Shown here piece after piece: positions 31,643 through 41,628 of a stretch of DNA of 64,000 nt (positions are counted from its first letter, which is position 1; each line of letters begins with the position of its first letter). The DNA is from Prorocentrum cordatum (Eukaryota > Sar > Dinophyceae > Prorocentrales > Prorocentraceae), in contig CAUYUJ010019886.1 in assembly GCA_963575745.1 (NCBI GenBank), forward strand, positions 38,501-102,500. The letters run 5' to 3'. The notes under the pieces are model-generated. The model searched no databases. It was not told the origin of the DNA and saw only the letters and a list, made by a program, of their open reading frames with translations. The position numbers and the translations under genes are program-made.

Positions 31643-32159
31643 GCTCTCCTTCTCCTCTCGTCGTCGCTATCATCCGCCACATGAGATCCGAAAAATTGTT
31701 GTTATTCTCCAAACATGTTCTCCGTACTTCCTCTAACGATCACTTCATCCGCGAAATGACGCAGCCCCGAGAAGCCTCCCAAATCCTCCGGAGGGCGCCC
31801 AGGGAGTTCCCGCCCAGAGGCCTTCATGTCGGTTGCGGGGATTTCCACGACGGCCGAACAGGTCATCAAGAGGGCCTCAAGGGAGGCCCATTGGGGCCAA
31901 TCCTGCTGGAGCGCTCCCCGCCCATCCTGCCCCCCCCCCGGCCAGCAAGCCCCCAAGAAGCCCCCTCAGAGGCTCCCAGACGGCCTCCGGTACGCTCCCC
32001 GGCCCTGTTTGGTACGCAGTGCTGTGGACCTGCCGCGGTGTCGCCAGGTCCCGAGGTGTCACCCGCCGCCGCCGCCCGCTCGGCGTTGGTCCTGGCCGCG
32101 CCATGCCTGTTTCGCCCTATGCTTGCGCGGACGCCGCGCCAGCAGATGGCACCAGGCTG

Positions 32160-32890
32160 CTTTGTGTAGAAAGAAAAGTCTTGAGGCTCAGATTGGGCCC
32201 CTGGCCCTCACAGGTTATTTCAAAATCGCGGTCTCGTGCGGGACTTCCTCACAGTGCATGCAGGAATCGCGCTACCGTGGGGGACTCCCTCGCAATTTTT
32301 TCAGACGCAGCGCCCTCGACGCTCAGGAATCATGCTTTCCCTTTGGCCCCTCTCGCATTTTACTTGGGAATCGCGGTATCGCTCGAACCACTCTTCAGCA
32401 ACCCGCCTGCTCGACTTGGGCCAGCCTTCCCGACCCGCTGGCCCTCCCGATCTGCCCGTTTATTTCTGCCACGTGCTTCCATCTTGCTCATTCCTCTCGT
32501 GCTTCATCCTTCTCTTTCCCCCTTCCATCCGTCCTCTCCTCCCCCGTGCTCCGTCCCATCCGTCTTGCTCTACTCGCGAGTGACAGACAAGGAAGGTATG
32601 CCCCCATGGGGGGTGCGATCGACGACGAAGAGGGCGGGCACCGAGGGTTCGGGACACGTGGCGAACGGCACGTGAGCCGATAGGAGCGAACAATCTTAAA
32701 CGGAATGTTGCCGTTGTTGTTGTTGCTGTTGTTGTTGTTGTTGTTGCTGTTGGTGTTGTTGTTGTTGCTGTTGTTGTTGCTAGTGTTGATGTTGTTGTTG
32801 GTGTTGGTGTAGTTGTTGGTGTTGGTGTTGGTGTTGGTGTTGGTGTTGTTGTTGTTGGTGTTGTTGTTGAACATTATTCCTTCTAAAGAA
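32160..32890 (+). repeat. F5 partial unit 10
   Basis: Starts in the GTCTTGAGGCTCAGATTGGGC block, runs through GGAATCGCG subrepeats and CCCCCATGGGGGGTGCGATCG at about 32600, and ends in a (TTG)n tract at 32710-32870. Confidence 0.7.
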
Positions 32891-32999
32891 TTATTATTGT
32901 TGGGACCCCTGGTGCGCGACCTCTGCGCCGCGCCTAGGCCGCAGCTACATTTTCATCATTTTTTCGCGAAAGCTTCAGAAAAGTGGATGAGCTCCGGAT

Positions 33000-33540
33000 C
33001 CGGTTTTTTGTTGACGCTCGTTTTCCCTTGCAAAAAACAATAGAAAATGAAAATTCTTGTTTTTACTTGATCAAATTGCAAGAATCCCTTGCAAAAAATA
33101 AGGTAAAGTGGACATTCGTGCGCGCAAGACGAAATCCTTCCAAAACCTTAGGTTTCGTAACGATTTTAACATAAAAACATCAAAAACCCAATGGTTTTCT
33201 CAGAAAAAATTGTCAAAATGTCCTTCCGCGCGCTCTTGCGGATTCCTAGGAAACCCACCAGATTTTAAACATTTCTGTTAAAAGGGCCTTTGCGAGGAAC
33301 CTTTTCAGGTGCTTCGACCTTCTGCAACAACGGTTGCGAGCCTACGAGGGCCACCATCCCTTGCAAAAAATGACACGAAGTGCACATGCGCGCGGCCGCC
33401 GCGCGCGCGTGCCGAAATCCTGCCAAACATAATGTGATTTCAATAATTTCAAGATGCGATGTTCCGAAAACATATGCAAACGCAAGACTTTCTCATCCGA
33501 AAAATATCAAAATCCACCCGCGGGCTCTTCATGAATCTTT
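33000..33540. other. AT-rich island with diverged internal repeats
   Basis: Clearly AT-richer than the rest of the window. CCCTTGCAAAAAA recurs at about 33025, 33075 and 33357. The latter two continue with a shared pattern (GTGGACATTCG / GTGCACATGCG, GAAATCCTTCCAAA / GAAATCCTGCCAAA). No long open frame. Origin unknown; organelle-derived or transposon DNA are both possible. Confidence 0.5.
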
Positions 33541-33544
33541 AAAA

Positions 33545-33705
33545 CCCAAGATGGCCCCAAGAGGCGCTCAAGATGGCCCCAAGAGGCGCCCATGAGGCCG
33601 CAAGAGGCGCCCAAGATGGTCCCAAGAGGCCCCAAGAGGACTCCAAGAGGCCCCCAAGAGGTTCCAAAGAGGCTCCAAGTTGGCTCCAAGTTGGCTCCAA
33701 GTTGG
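33545..33705 (+). repeat. CCCAAGAGG minisatellite
   Basis: GATGGCCCCAAGAGGCGC-type repeats of 17-20 bp grading into TCCAAGTTGGC units. Confidence 0.8.
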
Positions 33706-34079
33706 CTTCTCAGGTTGCCTCACACATGTGACGAATCTCTTTCTATCTCTCTCTCCACTGGCTCTCTGTCTTGCTCTCTCTCTCTCTGTCTCTCTGTACT
33801 ATGTATGTCATACGCAACAAATGCACCATGCGGGGCACATGCGGGGCCCAAACAAGTGATCAACCTCTGCGGGTGTGTACTCCACGCCAGTGTAGTATCC
33901 ACGATCGTCCGCGCGCCACGAAGTGAAGTGTCCTGACGTCATAGGGCGGGAAGCTGGGTGTGGGTGGTTCCCGAGAGTCGTGTGGATGTTTGGTAGAGCT
34001 TGCATTGCCCCCCCACGAAGTGGGGGTATTGGCTGGCGTCGCATGAAAACCCTGGCACTGGGGAGAACACTGAGCGTTC

Positions 34080-35060
34080 GGGTAAAATGATTGTTGTTGT
34101 TGTTGTTGTTGTTGTTGCTATTGCTGCTGTTGCTGTTGGTGTTGTTGTTGGTGTTGTTGTTGCTGCTGTTGTTGTTGTTATTGTTGCTGCTGCTGTTAAT
34201 GGCGCTGGTGATCTAGTTGTTGTGGTGGTTGTTGTTGTTATTGTAGTTGTTGCGGCGGTGGTGGTTGTTGTCGTTGCTGCTGCTGCTGATGTTGCTGATG
34301 TTGCTGCTGCTGTTTCTGTTGCTGTTGCTGCTGTTGTTGATGTCTGATTTGTAAAAAATAATTGTTGTTGCCCCCCTCTGGTAACAGAAGTATTTTTCAC
34401 ATGAAATGCCCACCATCGGGGCTCGCGCCTTTTTTATCAGAGAACGCTTGGTGTCACCAAACTGCGTTGTTGGGCCGCGAAATACAATATCAACGGCTCC
34501 CGTCGGACCATTCCTCACGATCTATTTCCAAATCGCGTTTTTGCACGGGAGTTCCTCACAAGTTATGCAGGAATCGCGCTCTCGCGAGCGATTTCCGAGC
34601 AAATCATTCTGACGCCGCGCCCTCGACATTCAGGAATCGCGCTCTCGTTTTGGTTTCTCTGGCGATTTTCTCGGGAATCGCGCTTTCGTTCGAGCTCTCA
34701 TCGCGATTCGTGGTGCACTCACGCTTCAGCAACACGCATTCTCGACCTGGCCGCCTGGGCCCGCCCTCCCGACCCGCCCGTTAGGGTTTTCCCGCCCGAA
34801 GGGCCCGTCTGGTTCTGCCACGTGCGTTCTGCTCCCAGCCCACCCTTCCTGCCAATCCCGCGTTCCATCCTTATCCCTCCCCCTTCCATCCGTCCTTTCT
34901 CCCCCTGTTTCAGGGGCTGCACAAGTTACACGTGGCAGATAATGAAGATATACCCCCAGGGGGGATTCTATCGAAGACGACAGCGCGGTCACCGAGGGAT
35001 TGATATATACGTGTTGAATGGCACGCGAGCAGGTAAGAGCGAACAGGCTTACAATGTGTG
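34080..35060 (+). repeat. F5 dispersed repeat, unit 11
   Basis: (TTG)n head at 34087-34340, the GGGGCTCGCGCC block, ATCAACGGCTCCCG, GGAATCGCGCTCTCGC subrepeats and CAGGGGCTGCAC at 34911. The tail is CCCCAGGGGGG, CGAAGACGACAG, GCGAGCAGGTAAGAGCG. Confidence 0.8.
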
Positions 35061-35480
35061 TTGTCTTTGTTGATGTCGTCGTCGATGCCGTTGTCGTTGT
35101 CACTGTTGCCGCCGCCGCCGGTCGTCGACTTCCTCGTCATTGTCGTCGTGGCCAATGCCGGTTCTGGCACTACTGCTAGCAGCACCGTCCGTATTGTTGG
35201 TGCCGTGCCCGCGCTGGCCACGTTACTGCTGCTCCGCCACTGGCGCCCGACACGCCCTTCCTCTCCCCCCCGTCACCGACGTTATGGAGGGGACCCAACA
35301 ATGATTCCGAGGACGTTCGAGAACCAGCGAGAACTGAGGTACGGGGAGCCTCGCATCCGCTTGACGTTCTTGCGCTTCGTCCTCCCCTCTTGTCATTCTT
35401 CTCCGCATGGGGCATCAACTCTCGCATCCCAGCGGCGGGGGTGCAACAGCACGTGCGAGTACGGCGGCCAGGCCTGCGGA
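35061..35480. other. no recognised gene
   Basis: GTC-rich then mixed GC-rich sequence. A plus-strand frame of 187 codons crosses it, without a recognisable domain. Confidence 0.35.
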
Positions 35481-35489
35481 GCCACAGTG

Positions 35490-35940
35490 GGGGGAGGAGG
35501 AGGTTCGGGAAGGAGGAGGAGGAGGAGGAGGGGGGGGAAGCAGGAGCTGAAGGAGGAGGAGGAGGAGGCGCAGATTGATGATCGCAGTCAGGAAGAAGCG
35601 GGGCGTAGCGGGAGGGAATGAGGAGGAGGGGGAGGAGGCCGAGGAGGACGAGGAGGAGGAGGAGAGGCGGAGGACACTGGGGCGAGGAAGCACCAACCAA
35701 CAAACTCGGTTGCTGGCGCCCGCGCAGGCCACGGAGCGTTTGGCAGCCATCTGGCGATTCCACTAGTCGTTACCGTGTGACGACGTGGAGGGCGAGGAGG
35801 AAGCGGGAAAAAGGAACGAAGGAGGAATGAGAAGGAAGAAGGAAAGCGGAAGAGGACACAGGAGGAGGAGGAGGAGGAGGAGGAGGAGGAGGAGGAGGAC
35901 ACGGAGCCGAGGTGGAGGAGCAGGGCAGTAGGAGGAGGAG
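35490..35940 (+). repeat. (GAG)n purine-rich tracts
   Basis: Several GAG blocks (35500-35560, 35615-35670, 35860-35900) separated by purine-rich mixed sequence. Confidence 0.85.
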
Positions 35941-36326
35941 GTGGTGTAATCCCACTCGGGTCCGCATGTCTACAGCTCCCGCGCCAGGCGGAGGCGGAGG
36001 AGTCGGAGCTTGGGGGAGGAGCCGCGAGGCCGCCGCCAGCCACGAGTGGGGATGGTGGTGGTGGCGGTCATGACGAGGCCGCCCGGCAGGCCTACAGCTG
36101 CTTTGCCCGCGTGCAGTGGGCGGCGGGCAACACCTTCAGGCCCGGCGGGGGCGGCCCTCTTGGGCGTGGCGTGGTGCAGGGGCGCACGTTGCTGATACCT
36201 TTGCGTTCTGCCGTTTGCGTGGGCCCAGGGCCCAGGCCGGCGCGACTCAGTTCTGCGTGTGGTCCACGTGCTTGTGAGTGGCGTCCAGTAAGTAAGGACG
36301 CCACGTATCTCGAGGCCCACAGACCT

Positions 36327-36533
36327 AGGCCTCGTAGGTGGGGTCCGAGCAGATGAGGTCGGAGGATCGCGCCGTATCGTCGATGCATCGGCGATGCGGC
36401 TCGTTGTGGAGCCCGATGTTCTGCTCGCGTGCGTCGCCGATGCATCACCGATGCTTCGGCGATGTATCGCCGATGTATCGGCGATGCGGTGCGATCCTTC
36501 GACCCTTTGATTCCGACCCCATCTAGGAGGCCT
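36327..36533 (+). mobile_element. F2 fold-back element, copy 2
   Basis: 207 bp, AGGCCT at both ends, with GGTCGGAGGATCGCGCCG mirrored by the GCGATCC...GACCCCATC segment. The inner CGATGCATCGGCGATGCGG palindromes are as in copies 1 and 3. Confidence 0.75.
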
Positions 36534-36593
36534 GTAATAGAGGTAGGGGAGGACCCCCTCACAGGCGAGTGGGCGGGACGTTTCGTGCGTTGT

Positions 36594-36829
36594 GAAATGG
36601 GGGGCGATGGAAAAAGGTGTACCTTTTTTGTGCCTTCAGAGGCGTCCTGAGGGGCCTCCTTTCTGGGGCCCAACAGTAGCACGAGAGATGCACGCTTCTG
36701 TGGGCGGTGCGCAGTACGGGGGCGATAACTGGGGGGAAGGAAGGTGCACCTTTTCTGCCCCGAAGGTGCTCTGAGGGGGCCCCTTGTCCCCCCGATGTAT
36801 CGCCCTCCCATTTATTGCCCCCCCCCACA
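36594..36829 (+). mobile_element. F11 fold-back element, copy 2 (longer)
   Basis: The left arm GAAATGGGGGGCGAT with AAAAAGGTGTACC is mirrored by GGTGCACCTTTT and ATCGCCCTCCCATTTATT on the right. It is separated from the next element (F8 copy 2) by only a few bases. Confidence 0.5.
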
Positions 36830-36839
36830 AACACACACG

Positions 36840-36982
36840 AGGGCTGGACCTAAACGCTGTTTTGCTGGACTTCGGCTGTGCTTTGTTTTCCGTTTTGGCA
36901 AGGAGGTGCAGGAGAACAGGCAGAGCAAAACGAACAACAAAATGAAGACACACGAAAAACAACGTTTAGGTTCAGCTTTTGC
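36840..36982 (+). mobile_element. F8 TIR element, copy 2
   Basis: 143 bp. AGGGCTGGACCTAAACGCTG on the left pairs with CAACGTTTAGGTTCAGCTTT on the right. The flanks CACACACG and CACACACA match at 7 of 8 bases, but this is weak evidence because they are simple sequence. Confidence 0.75.
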
Positions 36983-36984
36983 CA

Positions 36985-37710
36985 CACACACATACACTAG
37001 AGGTGCACATCTCTCCCCCCCATGTGCCGCCCCCCACGAAGCAGCACCCAGCCGTTGCGCCAGGCTCGTGTCATCTCGCCGCGCTCAGCGGGGCGGCTCG
37101 GGCGTGCCGGGGCCCAGCATCGAAGAGGCGCAAACAGGGGCTAGTGCTCGCGGAGTAGGGCGGGTCCTGCTTGTTCGCAGAGTTGGCGCGCTCCGTCGCC
37201 AAATCGGGCGGCGCTGGCCCCATGCTCCGGGGGGGTACCTTACCCGACCTATGAATCCTGGCGCCAACGCGTCAGAGCCACCCCGCGCGTCAGGTCGCCG
37301 CGTTCGCTGGCGCAGCCTCGGTCGGGCAAATGCCGAGCGTCAGAGCCTCGAGTCATCGGGGCAGGGGGTGGTCAGGGATGGATCCTGATTCGGACCGCCA
37401 GCATTCGCGCCAGAGTTGCACTCAGCGTGAGTTTTCCGCGCTCGCACTCTGCCCCATGTAACTATGTAGGTACTGTCCAGTATTCTCCTGAAACGGGAAG
37501 TATGCCGGAACGCGCGGTTCCAGGGTTTCCCCGGATCATATTTTGGGAGCGCCAAGCTTTGTCGTATCCAGACCAGTTCTATCCTACTTAATTCGGGTGC
37601 CCAACGTTCGGGGAGGCCAGCTCGGACATGCTAAGGCCGAGCGCCATCTCGGGGGCTCACCTTCAGTCAGAGGAGGGCCAGCGGATCGAAGCAGATAACT
37701 TGCATAAGCA
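36985..37710. other. no recognised gene
   Basis: Mixed sequence, moderate GC, with no domain or repeat family seen. Confidence 0.4.
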
Positions 37711-37914
37711 TACATGTTCGGAGCTCCGCGTGGAGCTCCGACAGGTTATGTCTATATGCAGCTTTTAGGTCCTCCAGTTGAGACTACGGTAGTTGGCCTT
37801 CTGGGGGGCCACTTGACGCCACGGCTGGCCGCAGGTCGGAACAGTGGTGCGTGCGCGGACCCAAGCAGGGGTCCAGGGATGCACGGTTTCCCCAGGTGCC
37901 GTAGGCGACCCGAG

Positions 37915-38085
37915 GAGGAGGAGGAGGAGGAGGAGGAGGAGGAGGAGGAGGAGGAGAAGGAGGAGGAGGAGGAGGAGGGGGAGGAGGAGGAGGAGGAGGA
38001 GGAGGAGGAGGAGGAGAGGGAGGACGAGGAGGAGGAGGAGGAGGAGGAGGAGGACGAGGAGGACGAGGAGGACGAGGAGGACGGG
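37915..38085 (+). repeat. (GAG)n purine tract
   Basis: About 170 bases of GAG/GAC triplets. The CCC(C)AGGTGCCGTAGGCGACCC sequence just before it recurs before the tract at 55.7 kb (CCTGGGGCCGTAGGCGACCC), so the two tracts may share an origin. Confidence 0.9.
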
Positions 38086-38196
38086 TCGCCAAAGCCTTTC
38101 GGAGAAACCCTCCATCCAGGGACAGATTGTGAGCTAGGGGAAGCGCCGTAATCGTCTCGTTCCTTTGCCTCCGGCGGCCGCTTCCCTGACCAAGGG

Positions 38197-38360
38197 TTGA
38201 GTCGGGCCTGCCCCTCTACAGGAGGCAGATTTTAGACTAGCCAGAAACTAGTCTGGGAACGATCATTTGATCATGTGTTGATTAGTGTGGGGGTAGTTTC
38301 GTTTGACTAGTTTTGATCTTTCGTCCAAAGTCCGCCTGCAGGAGGACACGCCCAACCTGA
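38197..38360 (+). mobile_element. F4 MITE, copy 3
   Basis: 164 bp, from TTGAGTCGGGCCTGCCCC to GGACACGCCCAACCTGA. It has AT-rich palindromic interior sequence (TAGACTAGCC, AACTAGTCT) and the CCGCCTGCAGGAGG inner motif. CCAAGG is present on both sides, a probable worn 8-bp duplication. Confidence 0.8.
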
Positions 38361-38800
38361 CCCAAGGACAGTCAAACAACTCCTCAGGACGAACACTGGC
38401 CCCGGCGAAGTGGCCGAGCGGTCCGGCCGCCGACGGCTCAAAACAACAAGCCGCCGGAGTTCTGCCATCATGCTTTTGAAGCTGGATTCGACTTCCCAAG
38501 CATCCTCATTGTTTGAATTTATGTTAGGTCCGGCTTCAAAGAGCAGAAGTCTTTGAAGCCATATTGGCATTCAACCAGACATGGGCACCGTCTGCGCCGA
38601 TCCCCCTCGAGTAGACCGCCTCCTCTCACGAGGATCGGCGTCGAGGCCACCGCCGCCGCCACCGTCGTCAGCATCTTGCTCGTCGTCGTCTTGCGATTCG
38701 TCAATGGCGTCCCCGTTGCTCCCCAAGGAAGGAGGGGTGGCAAGGGCGAGAGAGGGGGAACAGGAGAGCGCGAGCGCGGACGGTGGAGGAATGAGCAGAG
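38361..38800. other. no recognised gene
   Basis: Mixed sequence. A tRNA-like A-box and B-box occur at about 38405-38490, but no cloverleaf forms (see rejected items). Confidence 0.4.
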
Positions 38801-38804
38801 AGGA

Positions 38805-38875
38805 GGATGGAGGGGGAGGAGGAGGGGGAGGAGGAGGAGGAGGAGGAGGAGGAGGAGGAGGAGAAGAAGAAGAAT
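38805..38875 (+). repeat. (GAG)n purine tract
   Basis: About 65 bases of GGA/GAG triplets. Confidence 0.9.
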
Positions 38876-39589
38876 GCAGGTGGACCAGCAGCAGGGGAGG
38901 TTAGGACTGGACGAGGAAACACGGGGAGGAACAGGGCGTCTGGATGATCCCTGGGGGTCGTAAGGTGCGGGTCGTGATGAACGAGGAGCCGAAGGAATTG
39001 CCATTCCGGGGTTGAGCGTCGGTTTGCGTGGCGCCCCCCGCCCGGCCATTGCACACACCAGTGAAGCCAACATCTCCTAGTGCACTGCATGGCGCTCATT
39101 CCAAGGCAACGCTGGCGGGCATTCATAGGGTTCTTGGACGGTCTAGGGGTTGTGTGGGGTGTAGGGCGATGAGGCAGAGCATGACGAATTGGAGGAGGAG
39201 GAGGAGGCGGAGGAGGAGGAGGAAGACTACGAGGACGAGTACGAAGTGGTAGAGCATCAGGAAGAAGCGAAGGAGGATCAGCATGGCAATTCAGGAGCAG
39301 CAGTAGGTGTAGTAGCGGTAGGGGAGCGGGCTGTACAGCGCCTGTCCCAAGTGGGTGCCAATGCCCGCGCAGGTTGGCCAAGCAAAACGAACATCCATGC
39401 CCAATGTGTTTGACCCCCTGTTCCTGCTGCCCTGCAGAAGGAGGCGGAGGAGGAGGAGGAAGAGTAGAGGAAGAACTACAAGCTGAAGGTACTCAGGGGA
39501 TGAGTTCCTAACGACAGCGCGGCTAGCTACGGCGAGAAGACATCTCAATACTCCTTCGAGTGATCTGGATGCTCCGACTCTCAAGGCTT

Positions 39590-40260
39590 GCCTGGGTGGA
39601 GGATGACGAGGAGGAGATGTAGGAGGAGATGTAGGAGGAGAAAGAGGAGGAGTTGGAGCAGGAGGAGGAGGAGGAGGAGGAGAAGGAGGAGGAGGAGGAT
39701 GGGGAGAAGAGGAGGGGGCGGAGTTGGAGGAGGAGATGGACGAGGAGGAGGAGGAGGAGGAGGAGGAGGAGGAGGAGCAGGAGGAGCAGGCGGCAGGAGG
39801 AGCAGGAGGAGCAAACGAGCAGGAGAGGAGGAGTGGAGGAGTTGGAGGAGGAGGAGGAGGAGGAGGAGGAGGAGGAGGAGCCGGAGGAGCAGGAGGAGCA
39901 TGAGGAGCAGGAGGACGAGGAGCAGGAGGAGCAAAAGAGCAGGAGCAGGAGGAGTTGGAGGAGGAGGGAGGAGGAAGGAGGAGCATTAGGAGCAGGAGGA
40001 GCAGGAGGAGCAGGAGGAGCAGGAGGAGAGGAGGAGGAGGAGGAGGAGGAGGAGGAGGGGAGGAGGAGGAGGGGGAGGAGGAGGGGAGGAGGAGGGGGGA
40101 GGAGGAGAGGAGAGAGGGGGGGGGACGAGGAGCAGGAGGAGCAAGAGAGCAGGAGCAGGAGGAGTTGGAGGAGGACTTGCAGGAGGAATTTGAAGAGGAG
40201 GAGGAGGCGGAGGAGGAGCTTGAGGAGGAGCAGGAGGAGGGGCTGGAGGATCAGAAGAGC
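39590..40260 (+). repeat. long (GAG)n / (GCAGGA)n purine tract
   Basis: The largest purine tract in the window: about 670 bases of GAG triplets with interspersed GCAGGAGGA units, nearly devoid of pyrimidines on the plus strand. The open frames across it (poly-Glu, poly-Arg, poly-Gly) are by-products. Confidence 0.9.
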
Positions 40261-40391
40261 AGGAGCAGGAGCAGTTGGTGGGTGGTCCGGTCGCCGCCGG
40301 GCAGGCACGAGCCGGACCCGCGCGCGGCTCGGCGCACGCGCGGTGGCCGCGGGCGGCGACCCGTCAAGGCCGCTGCGCGGCGCGGCAGGGC

Positions 40392-40514
40392 TTAAGTCGG
40401 GGCATGTCCCTTCACAAACATTGTCAAAAGATAGTCTGGGGATTTTTTTTTAGTTTTTGACCAGTTTTCATGTTTCGCCCAAAATCCGCCTGTAGGAGGA
40501 CATGCCCGACCTAA
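40392..40514 (+). mobile_element. F4 MITE, copy 4, with exact 8-bp target duplication
   Basis: The shortest F4 copy (123 bp). Left end TTAAGTCGGGGCATGTCCC and right end GGACATGCCCGACCTAA. GGCAGGGC flanks it exactly on both sides (40384-40391 and 40515-40522). It shows the target duplication and ends more clearly than any other copy. Confidence 0.9.
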
Positions 40515-40522
40515 GGCAGGGC

Positions 40523-41435
40523 CTGGGCGGGTCCGGGCGCCCCGCGCGCCCGGAGAGGGCGAGGTCGTCGCGAGTCGAAGAGGAAGCGGCATGAGCTGAT
40601 CGAATCCGCCATCCATGAAGCTTTGTTAGGGCCAACATCGCCATGCCAATACCGCCCCTCTCAACGATCCAGACCTCGGTCGCAGTCCCCCACGTCCATC
40701 GAAGCTCCCTCATTGACCGCCCAACTTCCGCCTGCCCCCCGCGCCAATACGCGAGCCCCCTCGTGGCCATCCAGACTCCTCCACCTCGAAATTCGCCAGA
40801 CACTCACATCGAAGCCGAGTCCCCTTGATGGACGGTGGATCTCATCAAGGCATGAGCATAAACTTCCCTGGGACGACGATTGGGGCAATACAGCTGACAC
40901 GAGGGTTAAGACGGCGTCCCTGACATGATTAATACCACGTGTGCGTCGCCCCCCCCCCCTTCGGGGCGGCGCGCGCACCGAGAAGTATTACACTGTATGC
41001 GTCGGGGCGGGCGCGTTCACACCGCTCTGGAAGCGATATACTACAATATAGCTATACTGTATACTATATGTTCGGGTCGGACGCGCGCTCCCGAGGAGGA
41101 CATATAGTATTAGTATGTCTCTGTGCGTCCCATTGGGCCCTCCACATTGGAATGGTTTTCGGCGACGGGCCCGCGTTCTTGATTCACGTTCCCGCGACCT
41201 CGTTCCGACTCTAGCCCAGGGGGGAGCAATCAATGTAGCAACGGCGCGCCCGAGCCTGAGCGATGCAGAGCTCCTCGCCCTTCTCTATGTCCCTGGTCGC
41301 CTCCAAGGCTCCAGGGCACCGCCGTCGTCGTTGTCGACGCCTCATCCTTCTCGCTGGCTCTGGAGCGGTTCGGGTGCTACCCCGCTACGTGCACGAGGCG
41401 ATGAGGGGTGACCTCGCTTTGACTGTGGCACGCTC

Positions 41436-41466
<31 letters not shown>

Positions 41467-41473
41467 CTCCTCC
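40523..41473. other. no recognised gene; small AT palindromes
   Basis: Mixed sequence upstream of the LINE. ATACTATATGT at 41061-41071 pairs exactly with ACATATAGTAT at 41100-41110. A CTC-rich microsatellite at about 41431-41474 is the apparent target of the LINE insertion. Confidence 0.45.
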
Positions 41474-41495
41474 TCCGTTGCCATTTTGGCTCAAG
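41474..41495 (+). other. dinoflagellate spliced-leader relic at the 5' end of the LINE
   Basis: The 22-nt leader added to dinoflagellate mRNAs ends CCATTTTGGCTCAAG, and these 15 bases are present exactly at 41481-41495. The first seven bases, TCCGTTG, differ from the leader by one base (A to T). This implies the element's RNA was trans-spliced before reverse transcription. Confidence 0.88.
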
Positions 41496-41628
41496 GCGGG
41501 TGTGGTGGGTACTGGGGAGTACTTACTTTCACGTCTCATTGAGTGGGCAGCTCTCTTCAGAGGGCAATTCGGGTGCGAGCCCGAGCGGACACAACCCCAT
41601 CTTTTCCCATCCCAGTCCAGTTTCTGCC

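Larger units (their letters stand above)
30897..32010 (+). repeat. three GC-rich paralogous segments
   Basis: Segments at about 30897-31062, 31241-31410 and 31745-32010 share GCGCTCCCCGCCCATCC, GGCCAGCAAGCCCCC and (second and third) GGGAGGCCCA. The first and third also share GACGGCCGAACAG. They may be repeated exons or a duplicated non-coding unit. The frame reading KRASREAHWGQ in the third matches KTAPREAQQGQ in the second, so past coding is possible. Confidence 0.5.

Noticed and set aside
38400-38495. tRNA-like segment (AAGTGGCCGAGCGGTC and GGATTCGACTTCC resembling A and B boxes)
   Set aside because: The acceptor arms do not pair, the middle stem has a ten-base loop and the T-arm stem is not complementary. 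A chance match or a dead tRNA copy is more likely.
39653-40453. 266-codon Glu/Arg-rich frame
   Set aside because: A by-product of the (GAG)n tract.
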